Below are positions 1 to 13,299 of a stretch of 64,000 nucleotides of DNA, one piece after another; position 1 is the stretch's first letter; the number at the start of each line of letters is the position of its first letter. The DNA comes from Callaeas wilsoni. Its lineage: Eukaryota > Chordata > Aves > Passeriformes > Callaeidae. The notes under the pieces were generated by a model that saw only the letters and a program-made list of their open reading frames with translations, searched no databases and was not told the DNA's origin. Made by a program: the position numbers and the translations under genes. The stretch is from assembly GCA_013398955.1 (NCBI GenBank), contig VWPU01009582.1, positions 1 through 64,000 on the forward strand, in the 5' to 3' direction.

Positions 1-620
1 GGGACGCGGCCCCTCCCGCCGCCGCGCACCGGGGAGCGGGACCGGCTCGGCGGGCAGGGGGAGCTGCTGAGGCGGGCGGCGGGCGGCCACCTGTGGGGGA
101 GGCCGGGGCGAGCGGCCCGCGGCGCAGGTGGAGAAGAGCCGAGCCGCGCTGCTCCTCCAGAAAGTGCCCTGCCTGCGCGGTCGCTGAGACGGCGTCTGCG
201 CGACGGCAGCCCCTCGCCGCCGCCCCCGGGCCGGGGAGGAGAGAGAAGCGGCGGGGGCGCGGAGCCTCTTTCCCCCGGGCTTGCTGGGCGGCCCGTGCTT
301 CGCGCCGAGCTCTCCGCGCTGCCCCCGCCCCGCGGCCCCCCCCGCGCCCGTCTGCCGCTTCCGCCCCTTCGGACGGGCGGGAGAGGGGATGGGGGAAGTT
401 ATTTGCGAAATAAAAAAAGACAAGGCGGGGATGGAGAACTGGGCGCAGGCAGAAGGACGGGTCTCGTCTGTGTTGGGGGTGGCCGAAGCGGCGGACCCTG
501 CCGGGAGGAGGAGGAGGAGGAGGAGGAGGACGGCGGCACCGCACTGCCTCTCCCGCCGCCGCCTACATCCCTTGTGCACAGACACGTCTGCCCGCTGCGT
601 GGGAATGCCCCGCATGTCTT
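1..620. promoter_or_regulatory. CpG island, probable promoter with first exon of an unidentified gene
   Basis: The first 620 bases are very GC-rich and full of CpG dinucleotides, in sharp contrast to the AT-rich remainder of the window. Several overlapping GC-box-like GGGCGG motifs lie at about 71-87, and an E-box-like CACCTG lies at 89-94. There is no TATA box. This is the usual composition of a vertebrate CpG-island promoter that starts transcription at dispersed sites and includes exon 1. A CAG|GTGGAG sequence around 125-133 could act as a splice donor on the plus strand, but no donor is clearly best. The island runs off the left edge, so its true start is unknown. The gene and its strand cannot be told from sequence alone. 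Confidence is high for the CpG island and lower for promoter activity. Confidence 0.85.
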
Positions 621-661
621 TGCGATCGGCGCGGTCTGGTGGTTTAAGGAAACCGCTGTGA
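389..661 (+). other. Weak ATG-started reading frame in the CpG island, 90 codons
   Basis: This frame starts at an ATG with G at -3 and G at +4, an acceptable Kozak context. It encodes MGEVICEIKKDKAGMENWAQ and continues through the GGA microsatellite, which it reads as a run of arginines, to a stop at 661. No domain is recognisable, and the arginine run is what a GGA repeat gives in this frame. It could be the start of an exon-1 coding segment that is spliced before the stop, an upstream ORF, or chance in GC-rich DNA where stops are rare. I favour chance or a 5' untranslated location. Confidence 0.15.
504..530. repeat. (GGA)9 microsatellite in the CpG island
   Basis: Nine uninterrupted GGA units lie within the probable exon-1/promoter island. 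The purine-strand asymmetry is typical of polypurine repeats found in GC-rich 5' untranslated regions. Length polymorphism is likely. Confidence 0.95.
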
Positions 662-3590
662 GAACTTGGTCCCGTGAAAAAACCAGACCCCCCCGACTGT
701 CCCGGGGTTTTACTCCCCTTCGCTTATGTAGCTGTGAGGAAGGAGTACGGGTTTGTTTATCTGTCACAGCAAATCTATGGGTACAAATACTCTCACGGTC
801 GCTCTGCCAAAAAGTTAAATATTTATGTATTCTGGCTCGGGTGGGAGCGTTTTTGCTGAATTGCTACATATAAAATACTGGACGTGAATCATGCCTTACA
901 GAAACAATCAGTCAGGCTAATTCTGTCACCCTATGGTCAGATGTGATCGGAGGAGCTTTGAACTGAAATAATTTGCTGGTTCTAAAGTGTGGGTTTGGGG
1001 TTTTTTTCTGCTGTGAATTTATTTCTCTTAACCTCACTTCCAGGCCCGTTTATACAAGCATTGTCCTATTAGGTATTCAGAAAGCCTGCCAAAATGTCTC
1101 AGCTTGTCATTTTTTATTGAGACTTGATAGTATTAGGTAACTGCCTGCTGTTTCTGCATCCTTTTCGATGTTCCTTCAATGCCCTGGATCAGGTCTTGAA
1201 GTGTCTCATCAGCCAAGACCGTCACTAAACTGCATGATCTTTGGCAGAGATCTACCCGCAGCCCTTCTGCACTTTATGGCTGCATAAAAGAGCTTTTATA
1301 GAAACACAGTGGAAAGGTGCTAATCTCTGCCTGCTAATGTTCACAATCAAAAGTAGACACTTATTACAGATTATGGGGTTTTTTTCCATTTTTTTTCCTT
1401 GCATTAGGAGCAGAATTTCAATTTTCTTTCAGATCCTGAATGGTACAGCATACCTTGGGGTTCTTTCGCTGCTTTGAACACTGTGAAGATATCCCAGTCC
1501 CATAAAGCTCGTTTGCATACCACAAGCAGCACAAATTATCTTAAGAGTTGGAAATTCAGCAGAAATACTTTTGTCTCTTGAGGGAGCTACAGCAATTCTG
1601 GTGCAAAGGAGAGTGGGGTGGAAGAGAGGTCTTGCATCACTTGGGACTGGACTGGCAGAAAACCGAGCAAGTCTTTTGCCGTGCTAAAAATCTTTTTTCC
1701 TCTGAAGCTGTGAGACTTCAGCCTTTTGTCTCTTTCAACTTCTGTCATGGAAACAGAAGTCTGGTATTTTAAAATGCATAAACGTAGGCTTGCTTGACTT
1801 ACATTAGCAGCACACCTGATACAGGCCAATGGCCATACCCCAGAGGTAGTCCTGCATTTACAGACCTGCCATAGAGATGCTGAGGTCCCATTAAGGAGCA
1901 TGTTAAGAAATACAAAGTAATGCTCACAGTAAAGGATCTTTTAGAAGGAGCTGGTGGTGGGAGGAAATAAAGCTGGTTCCTTAGTACCCAGCCTCTTTTG
2001 GAGTAAAACAATTCCACCGTTATTTTGTCTCATGTTACCAGCAGAGCTATCTTTAGCCCTGAAACAAAAATCTTGAGCAACTGTGGTACTGAAGATGCCT
2101 TGAGAAGCATTTAAACTAGCATTTATATTCAGATTTGTACATATATGTTTCACCCATTTACATCCTCTCTCCATTTTCAGATGGACAGGCCCTGAAGGGG
2201 TTTGGTTTGCTGGCATCTGTCCTGCACTCCCTCCTCAGAGTGCCTGCTACTTGCTTGCTTTCCAATGAGAGACACAAGCAGACACTGCCATGGTCCTCAT
2301 CTGTACTGTAGTTATGGGCATTACCTTTAAATCTTTATCAAAATAGCCTTCCACTGCAACATCAACCTCCCATGGAGTACTTCAGTGTCTGCTGGAAGGC
2401 ATGATTTGATGGCTGCCACAGGAAAGGTGGTGCCCCGGGCAAACCATTTGTACTAACCCATACTGAGGTTCTGGCAGCAATCCCTGCAAGTAGCCAGTCT
2501 TACCCATGGCTTTGCCATGGTGCTGAGTAGTGTGTAAATGGAAGAGCATTTACCAAAATCCTTCCTGACATTGGTGTAGCAGCAGCAAGATGGGGACTCT
2601 CTAACCATTGGAGCCCCTGTTGCTGCTTGTAGCTAAACAGCTTCATAAAAGTTTGAAAGGGACTTTATTCTTGCTCTTTCATTCAGCATTTTGGTTTTGT
2701 TCAAATCTCTTCTGGAAGCTTTTGGAGAGCTTGGAAATGGAGGCAACCATGTCATGGGGATGGGGGAGCAAGCCATCGACAGTTCTGTGAAGAGACCTCT
2801 CCTGCACGGGGCATGCATGTGCTGCCTGGACATCAGAGACCTCTTTCTTGTTTTACTTTCTGTCACTGCACTCACATTTATGGATTTTTCCTGGCCTGCT
2901 AGACTTTCACTCTGTGCAAAGGAGTGTTCTAAATTTAATTTACATGCAGCTAGAGTTTTTTTTCCTGCATTTTTGGAGAAATGTTATCTTTACTGAGTAA
3001 CTTAAACAGGCTTATATTTTGCAAGGTTCTGCCAGGGTATGTTTTGTTACAGTCATTACTTGGAGAAAACTTACATAAACAGATTCAAAGAGCAAGTATT
3101 GGTGCAACCCCAAATGTCTATGTTAATAAAACTGGGGGGAAAAAGAAACTTGAGGAGCTATGACATACATTCACTCAGGCTTTTGGATATTAATTTTCTG
3201 GGGCTTGTTTTCTAAACATATAAACGAAATTAAATTTTTGCATTAAAAGTTTCATTAAAGGAGATATTTTCAGCATTAGCACTCATTCCATTACAACATT
3301 CATGTAGCAGTTGGCAGTTCTATCTGTTAATTTTCCCCGAAAGCATGTCAGTTATATGAGCAGATCTAATGTCACCAATTTTCAGGATTTTTATACATCC
3401 AGATACAGATTTAGAATAAAATGGAGAGGTAATTCTGCATTATGTGGCTAAGGATGATTTGCATTTCTAGCCCATCGTTCAGCTAGAGAGACCCCAAAGC
3501 ACTTTCATTTAAAAAAAGGAAAAGTATGTGTAGAACTGTTTTACCAACACTGAAATGCAGCAGCTGTTTAACAGCAGAGAAAAATACTAA
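621..3590. other. Non-coding stretch, nothing recognised
   Basis: Base composition drops from GC-rich to AT-rich between about 600 and 900. I see short T-rich tracts (for example near 1000 and 1380) and no repeat family, RNA gene or exon that I can support. The composition fits intron DNA just downstream of a CpG-island first exon. Confidence 0.6.
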
Positions 3591-3638
3591 GAATCTCTCT
3601 CATACAGTTGTGATGGAAATATGTGTTTGAATAGGCAG

Positions 3639-3706
3639 AAAGTTATGCAAATCACAATGCTGGAGCTAGTGGATGAATTCCTGCAAGAGATACCACGTGA
3701 TCACAG
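3639..3706 (+). other. Candidate short exon, 68 bp, weak
   Basis: An AG at 3637-3638 and a good donor (CACAG|GTAGGC, GT at 3707-3708) bound 68 bases that are open in one frame. That frame reads KVMQITMLELVDEFLQEIPR and a few more residues. The same frame stays open upstream past the AG, and the next in-frame codon after the donor is a stop. The region before the acceptor lacks a good pyrimidine tract, which argues against a real exon. No protein family is recognised. Confidence 0.12.
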
Positions 3707-3709
3707 GTA

Positions 3710-6700
3710 GGCAGGACTTTCTTTTATCATGCTCTACTCCAAGTGTTTCAAAAGTCCTCCATTAAGAAAAAAAATTAATACTTCTCCATTTAGAATATCA
3801 GTGTTACAGTAGGCATGAATTTTGGCAGCTATTACTGTTCATGTTAATCCATATATGCAGAGAAAAAAAATCCTTTTTTTTGTCAGGATAAATAAAATAG
3901 TAGCTCATTGAAGAATAAATGTGTTCACTCAAAGAACTGTTCTTGTATATCTGGAGAGGTTTGTTCATAAACATGTGAGAACAAAAACCTTTCCTTTAGA
4001 AAATCTACAGAAAGAAAATGTTTCTTGCTGAGTGAACACATTGCAATGCCTCCCATCCATCTAATAAGCGGGTTCTATATGACTTAATCAGATGTTCTTT
4101 CCTTTAGTGAGAGTTTTACCACGTTTGTACGGACTTCAGTGCATAGAAATAATATTGAATATTATTTATATTCAAACTTATTATTAAGTTTAAGGCATTA
4201 ATGAAAAAAGTTTTCAATGCTTCATTAAATTACAAAGATAACAGATGCTCAGCTGAAAAATTGAGGCACCTTTCCACTGCTGAACGGTTTTGATATTAAG
4301 CTTTGGTGAGCCTAGAAGACTGCTCAGAATGTTACCTATAAGTAAACATCACATGCCAAAAGAGTAAAGTTTTCTAGGAGTATTTTCTAACAGTAATTAT
4401 GTATCTTTTAATTATATCTCCACTGAAAATAGATATCCATGGCTTCTTGTGCTGTGCATGAATTAATAAGGTCTAAAATTTGCAACAAGAATACCTTCGA
4501 CTGACACTGCAACGCTGAATGGTACCTTGTATAGGTCTGATGGGGCAAGGAACCGCTTATGAGAACTGCTGGAAACCTTCAATATATATTAAAAATCCAC
4601 TGAGCAATAAAACAAAGATGAAGGTTATAATGAACAAGCATCACATTAGATTTGGTTAATTAAAAGAAGTGTAAGTCAGATACTCTGTGTACTCCACTGC
4701 CTGGATGTTGCGCTGGTGGCAGAAAGGAGAGCCTCTCCTCCTTTGGAGACTTCAGCTCTTCACCTGTGGATCTGTTTGAGAGAACAAGGGACAGGAGGCA
4801 GCCAGGGCACTGTACTTCAAGAGGAGGAACTTGCTGGAGGCAAACTAGTCAACAAATGAAGAGATGAATCAATAAAAGTAAATATTTCTGAGGGAACAAA
4901 ATGGAAAAGTAACAAAAGAGAAAAAGATAAAGCCACTGACATGGCTGCTGAGTCAGTTTGTTTGTCCTATATCTACCAGTAACAAGAAAACAGGAAGGAA
5001 AAATCCAAACTGAATAACTGAACCATCAGTGCCAATAGTTTAAATAAGAATAATTTTTTTAAAAAAAATGCAATTTTTATTTCTAATCTTACATTATCTA
5101 GCACAGGTTTTGCTGGAACCTGAGGGATGTGGAACCAAACTGCTGACATATTACAAAGCTGGTTTTTAGAAACTGCATTTTCCTGAACAGCAAACACTCA
5201 TTCTAGGATGTAAAATATATATTAATTAAAATGTTTTCTGTATCTGACTGATAACCTGAGTATAGAATGAAACAACACCATCTACTTCCAGATGACCAAG
5301 AATCTGCCGCACTAGTAAAACTGCATTGGTGTTCGAAAGAGGAAAAATGTAGGAGTGCAGAATCACTTACCCTACAGCATGACTTTTCATTTCTGTTGTG
5401 TGGCATAACTAGGGGGAAGCGTACAGTCCTCTTGTGTGTGTACGGACTTTAGCTTCCAAGATTGATTGTCAGACACAAAGGCAAGTTTACGCTAGTAAAA
5501 AAAAAAGTAAAATCTGTGATAGGATTGGAAAGCAATATCTCTTCATAATATGTGACCTGGAGGGGAAAATCTGTTAGAGATTTTATGACTTAACATCTAC
5601 TTGATCACATAAGTTTCCTGACATGCTACTTTCCTACTGAGTTTGTGGGGTTTTCATTTCATAAGAACTACAGCACCAGCTGAAGGAAATCTGTTCTGAA
5701 TCCTTCTCCGCTCCTTCCCTTCCTACATCAAATATTAATAATGTACAGGTACTGTCAACAGAGGCTCCTTCTTGCCCAGCATTTTCCTCTTTTTATTGCC
5801 AGGCACTGTGCTGGGCACACACTGTCCTATGCCATCTTGCAGTGATGGCATCAGAGCACTTTAATGTTCTTCTGAGTCGTTATCTTTCTCTTGTCACATA
5901 AACACATTTTTATTTAACAGTATTTTTAGTCTCTCTATATCCTCTGTCAGATGATGGCAGTGTAAGGTGGAGAGACATTTAGACCACAGAAAGGGTTGCG
6001 ATGCTGCCGAAGGGTAGAAAAGGAGGTTCATATCATCTTTGTCTTGAGATATTCCCATGCCAATGGCAATTTACCAGTTGGAATCACTGGGAAAAACTTC
6101 TGGCAGGTTTTCAGAAGCCTTTTCCCAAAAACAAAAGTAAAGGCATGTAGACTGGCTGGAGTACGCAGAAAGATCAGAAAGATCCTCCTTATATCACTGG
6201 AAGGAAATTCGTATCCTGGAAATTTATCAGGAGGAAACAGTGAATCCCAAGCACGCAGAGAAATAAATTTATTTTTCTCATCTTTCTAAAGTCGGTGATA
6301 CAGAAAGATATGTTTCCTCTAAAGTACAAACATGAAGGGCTGTGTCTGCTCAGAAGACAGGGCTGCATAATAACACACAGCAAAGTGCTGGCTACTACAT
6401 CTTCAGCCGGAGAAGTTTAAAAAAATATAAATTGTTGATATCATAAGTGTCCTTTTATGTATCTTAAGATTTAATTATAAAGAAATGTTTTTATATTTTC
6501 ATAAGAAAGTTTGATAACTTTGGCAATATTAGAACACATTGCTGAAGAGATGGAAACAACTATTTCTTTGTTTAGCTCATTTTCCCTTAAGTGTACTCCA
6601 AGTTACAGCGCAGAAGAAATCTGTCTAAAAATCAAGTCATTCTATAAAAAAACATGACTGATACAGAGAGTTCTGCCTGAAATGAATAAATATATTTACA

Positions 6701-9700
6701 TAGCATAATTTTTATATGAACAATAATCACCATAGGTATTTTCTCCAAAATACTTGGCATGGCTTCAGCCACACCTGAAGTCAGTTGACTGGATGCAGAT
6801 TTCTTTCAAAAGCAATGGCATGATTCTGACTATTTTACAAGTTTAAATGTATGTACTCTTCTAACATTTGCAGCACAGAAACTGTCTTACACCCTGACAG
6901 TAGGACCACTTGCAGATCTGAAAGTCACTGGGCAACTTTAGGTGAAGACTGGAGATTCATAGAGTGTTCCTTTTCTGTTCACTGGTGTGAAGCCATGCAG
7001 AGAGAATTTTGCTGGGCTAGACGGGATTTTTTTTACACTGGCAGCTCATAAAAGAGTAAGGCATGTGTCATTCAAATTATTAAGATGTAGTGAAAATAAT
7101 TGTAAGCCTATTTAAATGTAAGTTCTTTTATATTGTGTATAAGATCATTGTGTTAAAACTCTTAGCAATTAAAAAAAATGTCTGAGCCAGAAATAAAGAA
7201 TGTTAGTAGTTGTACCTCACTGTAATCCCTTTTCCTGCTGAAAGCACAACAGATGTTTGATTCTCATGTTTACAGTTTTAGAGGCAGGCGTAAAAAAAAT
7301 TGTGCTAACAGGCAAGCAACCATAAGTATTCTCTGTTTGGATATTTAAGTATTCTCACCATCACAGATGAACAAAATTAAACGGGAGAATAGACCGGGCT
7401 GTAAACATTTCTTCTCTGAGGTTGCCTTGCATGATGCAAGAGGATCAGTGATAGGGTGAGGGGTACTGACTGCTCCCCTCCTGTACTCCAGGGAGGTGAG
7501 GGAGCCCTTTGAAGACCAGTAGAAGAAAAGAGATTTCAACTCTTCTGGACCTGGTCCTCCACAGGGGCATACCAACACATTACCATCTCAGCCAGGCCCC
7601 GAAACTTATCCCAGAACCATTGAGCCAAACACTAGCAGCTATCAGCTTGGAACCCCGTAACATTCGAGTTCCATTGTGCCCAGACTAGGATCTCATTTAG
7701 TGGAGAAATGGAGTCAATATCGTTTGTTTGCTCTGAGTGAAAAAGGGTTTCAGTGCACTACTGGAATAGCTCTTGAGTGTGGAGAAACAGACTGCTCACT
7801 TTTTGTCAGGTGTCTAGTGTCTTCTCAGGCTTTGCTGGGAGATTAAATTAAAAAGTGAAAAAAACCCAGGGTTTTGTGGTTTTTCAATGTCTTTTGAAAT
7901 TGCTGAACAGGTTTATACAGTTATCTAGAAAAGCTAAACAGAAAGTTACTGGATTAGGTTTATATGTAGGCATTGAGATAAAGCATTATGATTGAAATCT
8001 TGCTTTCACCGTCTTTCTTAAATGTTAGCAGCTGAAGTTGTGTATTGTTGTGTATTCTCAGCAATTAATGTTTTATTGCATTTGAAACCTGGAGCAGAGA
8101 GAGACTCTCAAGCACAGAGCTGCAACAAGTACATCCAGTGAGAGAAGCTGGCAAAATCCAAGTCAGAACTCAAATGTAGACAAATGCTGCAATCTTCAGT
8201 GGTGGCAGAGCCCAGGCTGTAGGCAGCTGTTGGATGCTGTGGGAAGCTGAGATTGGGTCCCTCCCCAGACTGTGGGAACGCCAGTGCTGCATTTGCATAA
8301 TGGCACAAGCTAATATTAGGAGCGGCTGGGCTCCCATGCAGGAGTTTACCAAGGGTTCTTTCAGTGTGGGAGGAATACCCACCTCTCAGGTTAAAAAAAA
8401 AAAAAAATAGGATGGAGAAATTGCTTGCTTGTTGATGCACATGTTCTTTCAAAGACCAGCTTCTCAGAAAATTGTGTTTTGGATGAACGTGGCTGGCCTA
8501 CTCAGTCAGTCAGTTTCTATGAAACACCTGCTTGGGCAGGGGGAGAAAGGTAATCCCATTTTATTTTCCAAGAGCAACAGGAGAAATGGAACTGTGCATA
8601 GCCATGCCTAGTGCCTAGTGTCACCATGTGCTCTCCCTGACTGTCATGCTCATCACCCTTCCCTCAAACTCAGGAACTAAGCATGCGTTTTATTCTTTCT
8701 CTGACCCAATCATGAAAATTTTTGTTTTTTGTAAGGGTGAAAACTATTAATTTTTTTAAGCACATTGAATATAAAGAAATTACTTTAGAGGCTTCAGATA
8801 GCCCAGAAAGGAACACTGCCATGTATAAGTTAGAACAGAGGTGTATCTCTGGAAAGTTACCTCTTATCTACCTATGTTACAAGGGCCATGTTCATCCTGC
8901 ATGGTGAAATAACTCCCTGCTTGCCTAGATCAAATGTGTAGCTGAGGTATTTATTCAGTTCCTAAAATTTATCTATACCTGCCTGGAGGCACATCTACAC
9001 AGCCTAGAGAGTTGTTTACCTAAAAAAGAATGAAGCCCAGAGAGTTATAGCCTCCTCTGGTAAAAAGTCAGACAGAAAAATCCCCCTCACTTGTGAGGAC
9101 TGAAAACCCTTCAGGCCTGGTTTCAGGCAAAAAGCTCTGAAGATAAGGTAAGATAAGATAAGCCTGGCTGCAATCCCAAACTGAGTCCCAAACTGGAGTT
9201 CTGCCCAGCCAACTGGGAGAGCTGGGAGCTGTGCAGGGGTAGTGCCTCCAGCTCTGAGATACAGAGGACGCATCAGAAAGGGTGAGAAGAGCTCCCTGGC
9301 TGCTTCTGCTGGAGGTGGGGGAAAAAGGATGAGCAGGGAGATAACACTGGACCCTGTGCTACACCAACACCAAGCTCTCCACAGCAGGAATACATCGTGG
9401 CAGACAGGTAGCTGGGCTGCTGGTGGCAGTGGGTGGCCTTGAAGTCCAGTCCCAGGTAAAGCACATCCTAAATGCTGATGCAGGACAGAGCTAATGATCA
9501 TGCTAACAAGAATGGTGGCCCACTGGCTGGAATCTTCCCACTGCCTCCTTTGGCAGTTGTAGTTAACAGCACAATTACAGATCTCGGCTATCAGCTAATG
9601 TGTAATTTTGCAAATCTCAATCAGCAGTTGATGAGAAGCCCATTGCCAGCATAGAAGCTGGCTCTTCACCCGTCAAGCAGCAGGGTTGCCTAACATCGCA

Positions 9701-11175
9701 TATCACAGCAGGAAAACAGCCCTTTCTAGTCTTTCTGAAACAGATTTGGAGAAGACTTTTGGAGACATGGGATCATTCAAAATGAAAAAAACTCAGAAGA
9801 ATTGATGTTTAAAATAATTTAAAATAAAATAAATTAATCCGACAATATGAACTTGGCAAAGAAAAGAGTGAAGCTCCATATAATAAAATGAAAGTATAGG
9901 GCTGTTTTTCTATTCTTTCTCTTGTCTAGCTGGTGTTGTAGAAGCATGGAGGAGATTTAAAGCTCTGCTAGTCTTCCTCCTGAGAAGTGTCAGGAAAGAT
10001 GAGTGCCTGTCCTACTCCTATGCTTGTAGTGACTTGTACTGCTTTTGTTTCCATCCACCCAGTGGTAGGCAAGATCTGATATCCCATCTACAAGCAGAGG
10101 AGGAGTAGTCATGGTCATATTGCTTTCCTAAGAGGATGGTCAGTCACTTTTTGTTGGTTCAGAATCAGCACGATTTGTGCATAGGAAAAGGAAAGATTGC
10201 AGTCCTGGAGCACAGCTGGTTGCTAGCTTGAAGCTTGTGCTGGCCCTGAAAGCAGCACACTGGGATGTAACAGCTCATAAGACCTCTCTGCTTGGGAGGG
10301 TTGGTTCTCTGCCTCCGTCCAGCTCTGCTTAGGAAGAAGAGAGTATTCTGTGGGTCCCTCTCTCTCATATGAAGGGAAAGAGTTCCCGTATCTGGCCACA
10401 GAAGAGTTACCGTTCTCTTCTTCCTTTTGTTCCAGAAGCATGAGAATAGATGTAACAAGACGTTGTGGAGTGGAGGGTGTGCTTGAACAGTAGGGCTCTT
10501 TTGTCAAGTACAAAGCAACTCCAGCTTAGGTATACTTTGCCTTATTTAGGTGGAATTAACAGAGTTCATGTGCACTCCCTCAGTCTATTTCTGGGCTTTG
10601 CTAGTTTATGTAACAAATCTTTCACATCAGTTTGGGCCCAGATCTCATAAGAGTATTCTAAGCAGATTTGAAGTTTAGGTGATAGTCACAAGGAAACAGA
10701 AGTAAATATACAGCCAGGAGTGAGCCAGTGGCAGAGGAATGGACTGAATGCCTTTGCTAATGATAGGATCTGCAATTTTATCTGACTTGACTGTTCAGGA
10801 AAGAGTGACGGGAGTGTTTGAGAGCTACCCACTCAGTATGCCAATATACAGACACCTCACCTTTGTTTTTCTGAGCTAGAGCTCTGTCATCTGATAACAC
10901 CTAAAAATTATAAAATAAAATGAACCAAGAGGCAGATCTAAAACCTCACAGCAGCACTGAACTTTGCATAGTTTAATTAAAATGCCTAATTGGATTAGGA
11001 AACAATAATTTGGATTATTAGACTTGCCATACAACAGTTTTCAAATGCATGATGAATCTCAACAATGCAAATTCTCTCTGTTAAGTGGGGCAGCAGTTGA
11101 AGTGCACTTATTGTTCCAAAATATAGCTTGGAAACAACTTTCTGAAATCTTTATTAAAAACAAACAAACAAAAAA
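3710..11175. other. Non-coding stretch with minor simple tracts only
   Basis: About 7.5 kb of AT-rich sequence. I see a 15-base A tract ending near 8407 and a short run of GATAA-like units at about 9146-9166. A minus-strand frame of 161 codons at 9016-9501 is among the longest in the window, but it matches no family I know and its composition is unremarkable. No supported gene or interspersed repeat was recognised. Confidence 0.55.
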
Positions 11176-11352
11176 GGGGAGCGGAATGTCCCATCCCTGA
11201 AAATGTTCGAGGCCAGCTTGGATGGGGCTTTGAGCCACCACCTATTGTGGTGGAAGGTGTCCCTGCCATGACAGGGGGATTGATCTAGATAATCCTTAAG
11301 GTCCCTTCCAACCCAAACCATCCTATGATTCTATGATGATCCTATGATTCTC
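11176..11352 (+). mobile_element. CR1 LINE 3' fragment
   Basis: The fragment reads in the sense direction of CR1. It contains TCCCATCCCTG, a GGCCAGCTTGGATGGGGC-like block, GGGGCTTTGAGCCA, the GGTCCCTTCCAACCCAAACC block, and a terminal run of ATTCTATG-like 8-bp units. These are the hallmarks of the 3' untranslated end of avian CR1. It is severely 5' truncated, as most CR1 copies are. An A/CAAA-rich stretch (11155-11175) precedes it. Confidence 0.93.
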
Positions 11353-13299
11353 AGGAGCACTTGAAAAAAACAAACCAAATTGAAACAAACAAAAAAAAAA
11401 GTTGACAGGAACGTTTTTGGTAAAGTTCCTGGATTGTCAATAGCATATACTAATTTCTTAAGCCTGACCTACAGCTCACATCAGCAGCTTGATTTTTCAG
11501 GTTGAACTAAGTAACTCTGCTTTGAAAATACATGTCCATATGTGCCATGTCAGGTATCTAAACTGAGCAGTAAAATCAAACATTTAGTCTTGGTCTGTGG
11601 TCGTTGCTCTGACTCTGTATCTGCTTCTCTAAACAATCTTGCAATAAAAAAGATTTTGTGCTAATGCTTAAGCTTGAGAATACTTGGGAGCCTTGCTAGT
11701 GTCCATAGTGGAACTAGCAAACAAACAGCATGGATTCAGCTAGGTTAGTGGCTGCTGATCTTTACAGACGATAATCTTCCATATCTGACAAAAGACAAAC
11801 TGATATAGATGTTTGACATTTTGCAAACATGGTTAAAATGTAAAGAATGGAAACACAGTGAGGAAGTCTAGCACTCATCAGAATACAAAACCACAAAGCC
11901 AGTCAGATGTCTGATTCTTAAAGAAATTATTCTTAAAGGAATTGGAAGTGCTGCAAATTAATTTTCACTGTAGAAGCTTGCTGGAAATGTCGCCAAAATA
12001 TGATTCCCAGTAATTATTTGTAGCCCTGGACAAGTGTCATTGTTCGTGACCAGCAGTGTGAAAGTAACATAAAGTGAATATGTGGAATTCTGTCTAAAAC
12101 AAACAGCTCGACATTATTTGCTCAGCTAGTGAGGAGTATTGTTTCTGTGAATACCAGCCATAATAGAAGTCTGAGCACAATATTTCAATAATAGCTTAAA
12201 TAATCTTTGATCCAAGAGCAACAGAGTGGTATGAAGAGCCAGACAGATTAAATCTTCCTCGGAGAAGAATATGGAGTCCCAGACCTCACCACTACTCCAG
12301 ATGAATTGACTGGAGGGACTGGTCTTTTCCCATGCAAGGGATGCAACCAGGCAGCATGTGAGCAGGGAGGGAGCAGAGCAGGGCCACGTTCCTTGGGCAA
12401 GGCTGTGGTCACACCTACCTCTACAGGTGTAGAAGAAGGACAGTGATAGAACCCCACACAGAGGCACAGTGTCCTCCTTTGACTGCCTGACTCCGGCTCT
12501 CTGAGGGACCAGAGGCACAGCTTGGGTCCCAGTCCTGCCTGTCGTGGTGCTGCCTTTCTCCATCCACTTGCTCAGTTGTTCAGCGTAGCTCACAGCAGGT
12601 AATTCTTTCCTGGCCCAGGAAGTAGCAAAGGAACTGGAAGAAAGATGCGAGGATGACGGTCATCACCGGCTGTGTGCTATAAGGTGCAAAATGAAAGGCA
12701 GTGGCCAGATGTACACGTACTTGTGAGACACTGTGTTTGCATGGATTTATGTGGTAGTCACCCCTCTGCTGAGTGCTGCCAGATGCCCAAAGCCTTGCTG
12801 TCTGGCTATCCAGTGTAGAGAAAGTAGTGACGTGAAGTCTGAGTGCATGTGAAGAGTTGGATGCAGCAGGCAGGGCAATCCCTTCCATCCCCCTGCAGCA
12901 TACTGTGGAGACACTGCTTGCTTCCCTGCAAGAAACTCTGCCTCAGCCACCTTATGCCAGTTATAGCCCATGGCAGAGGAGGGTCTGTGGCTGCATGGTG
13001 GCAGCAAAACAGAGCAACTCCATCACAAAACTCCTGTTCACACACTAAGGAAAAGGCATTTGGATGCAATGCTGTCATCTTATAATACCTGCCACTGCAG
13101 TACAGAAATTCTTTGGTTTCCTACCTGTAATCTGTATAAATCTGTGGCTTTCCCTATACACAGAAAGAGAGGATTAGAAAGGATATTGTGCATTCAGTCC
13201 TTGGTATCACAGACTATTCTACCATCTGGATTTGTATTCCATTTTAAGGTCCATCTTGGTAAATCAAAGTTGTTTTCTGTCTGCAGAATAAAGAAAAAG
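11353..13299. other. Non-coding stretch, nothing recognised
   Basis: About 2 kb without a recognisable repeat or exon. The part from about 12,250 to 13,050 is more GC-rich and holds overlapping minus-strand frames of up to 155 codons, none resembling a known protein. Confidence 0.55.

Noticed and set aside
93..413. 106-codon Arg/Ala/Pro-rich frame in the CpG island
   Set aside because: It begins at GTG, not ATG, and its composition is that of any frame through CpG-rich DNA.
5798..5825. MIR-like phrase GCCAGGCACTGTGCTGGGCA
   Set aside because: Only one short block matches, and the following bases do not continue the MIR order.
9016..9501. 161-codon minus-strand frame, one of the longest in the window
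   Set aside because: No recognisable domain, no splice sites or promoter context, and Leu/Pro/Ala-rich composition expected by chance in a locally GC-richer stretch.
12126..12593. 155-codon minus-strand frame
   Set aside because: It overlaps other frames on both strands and resembles no known protein. It fits low stop density rather than a gene.
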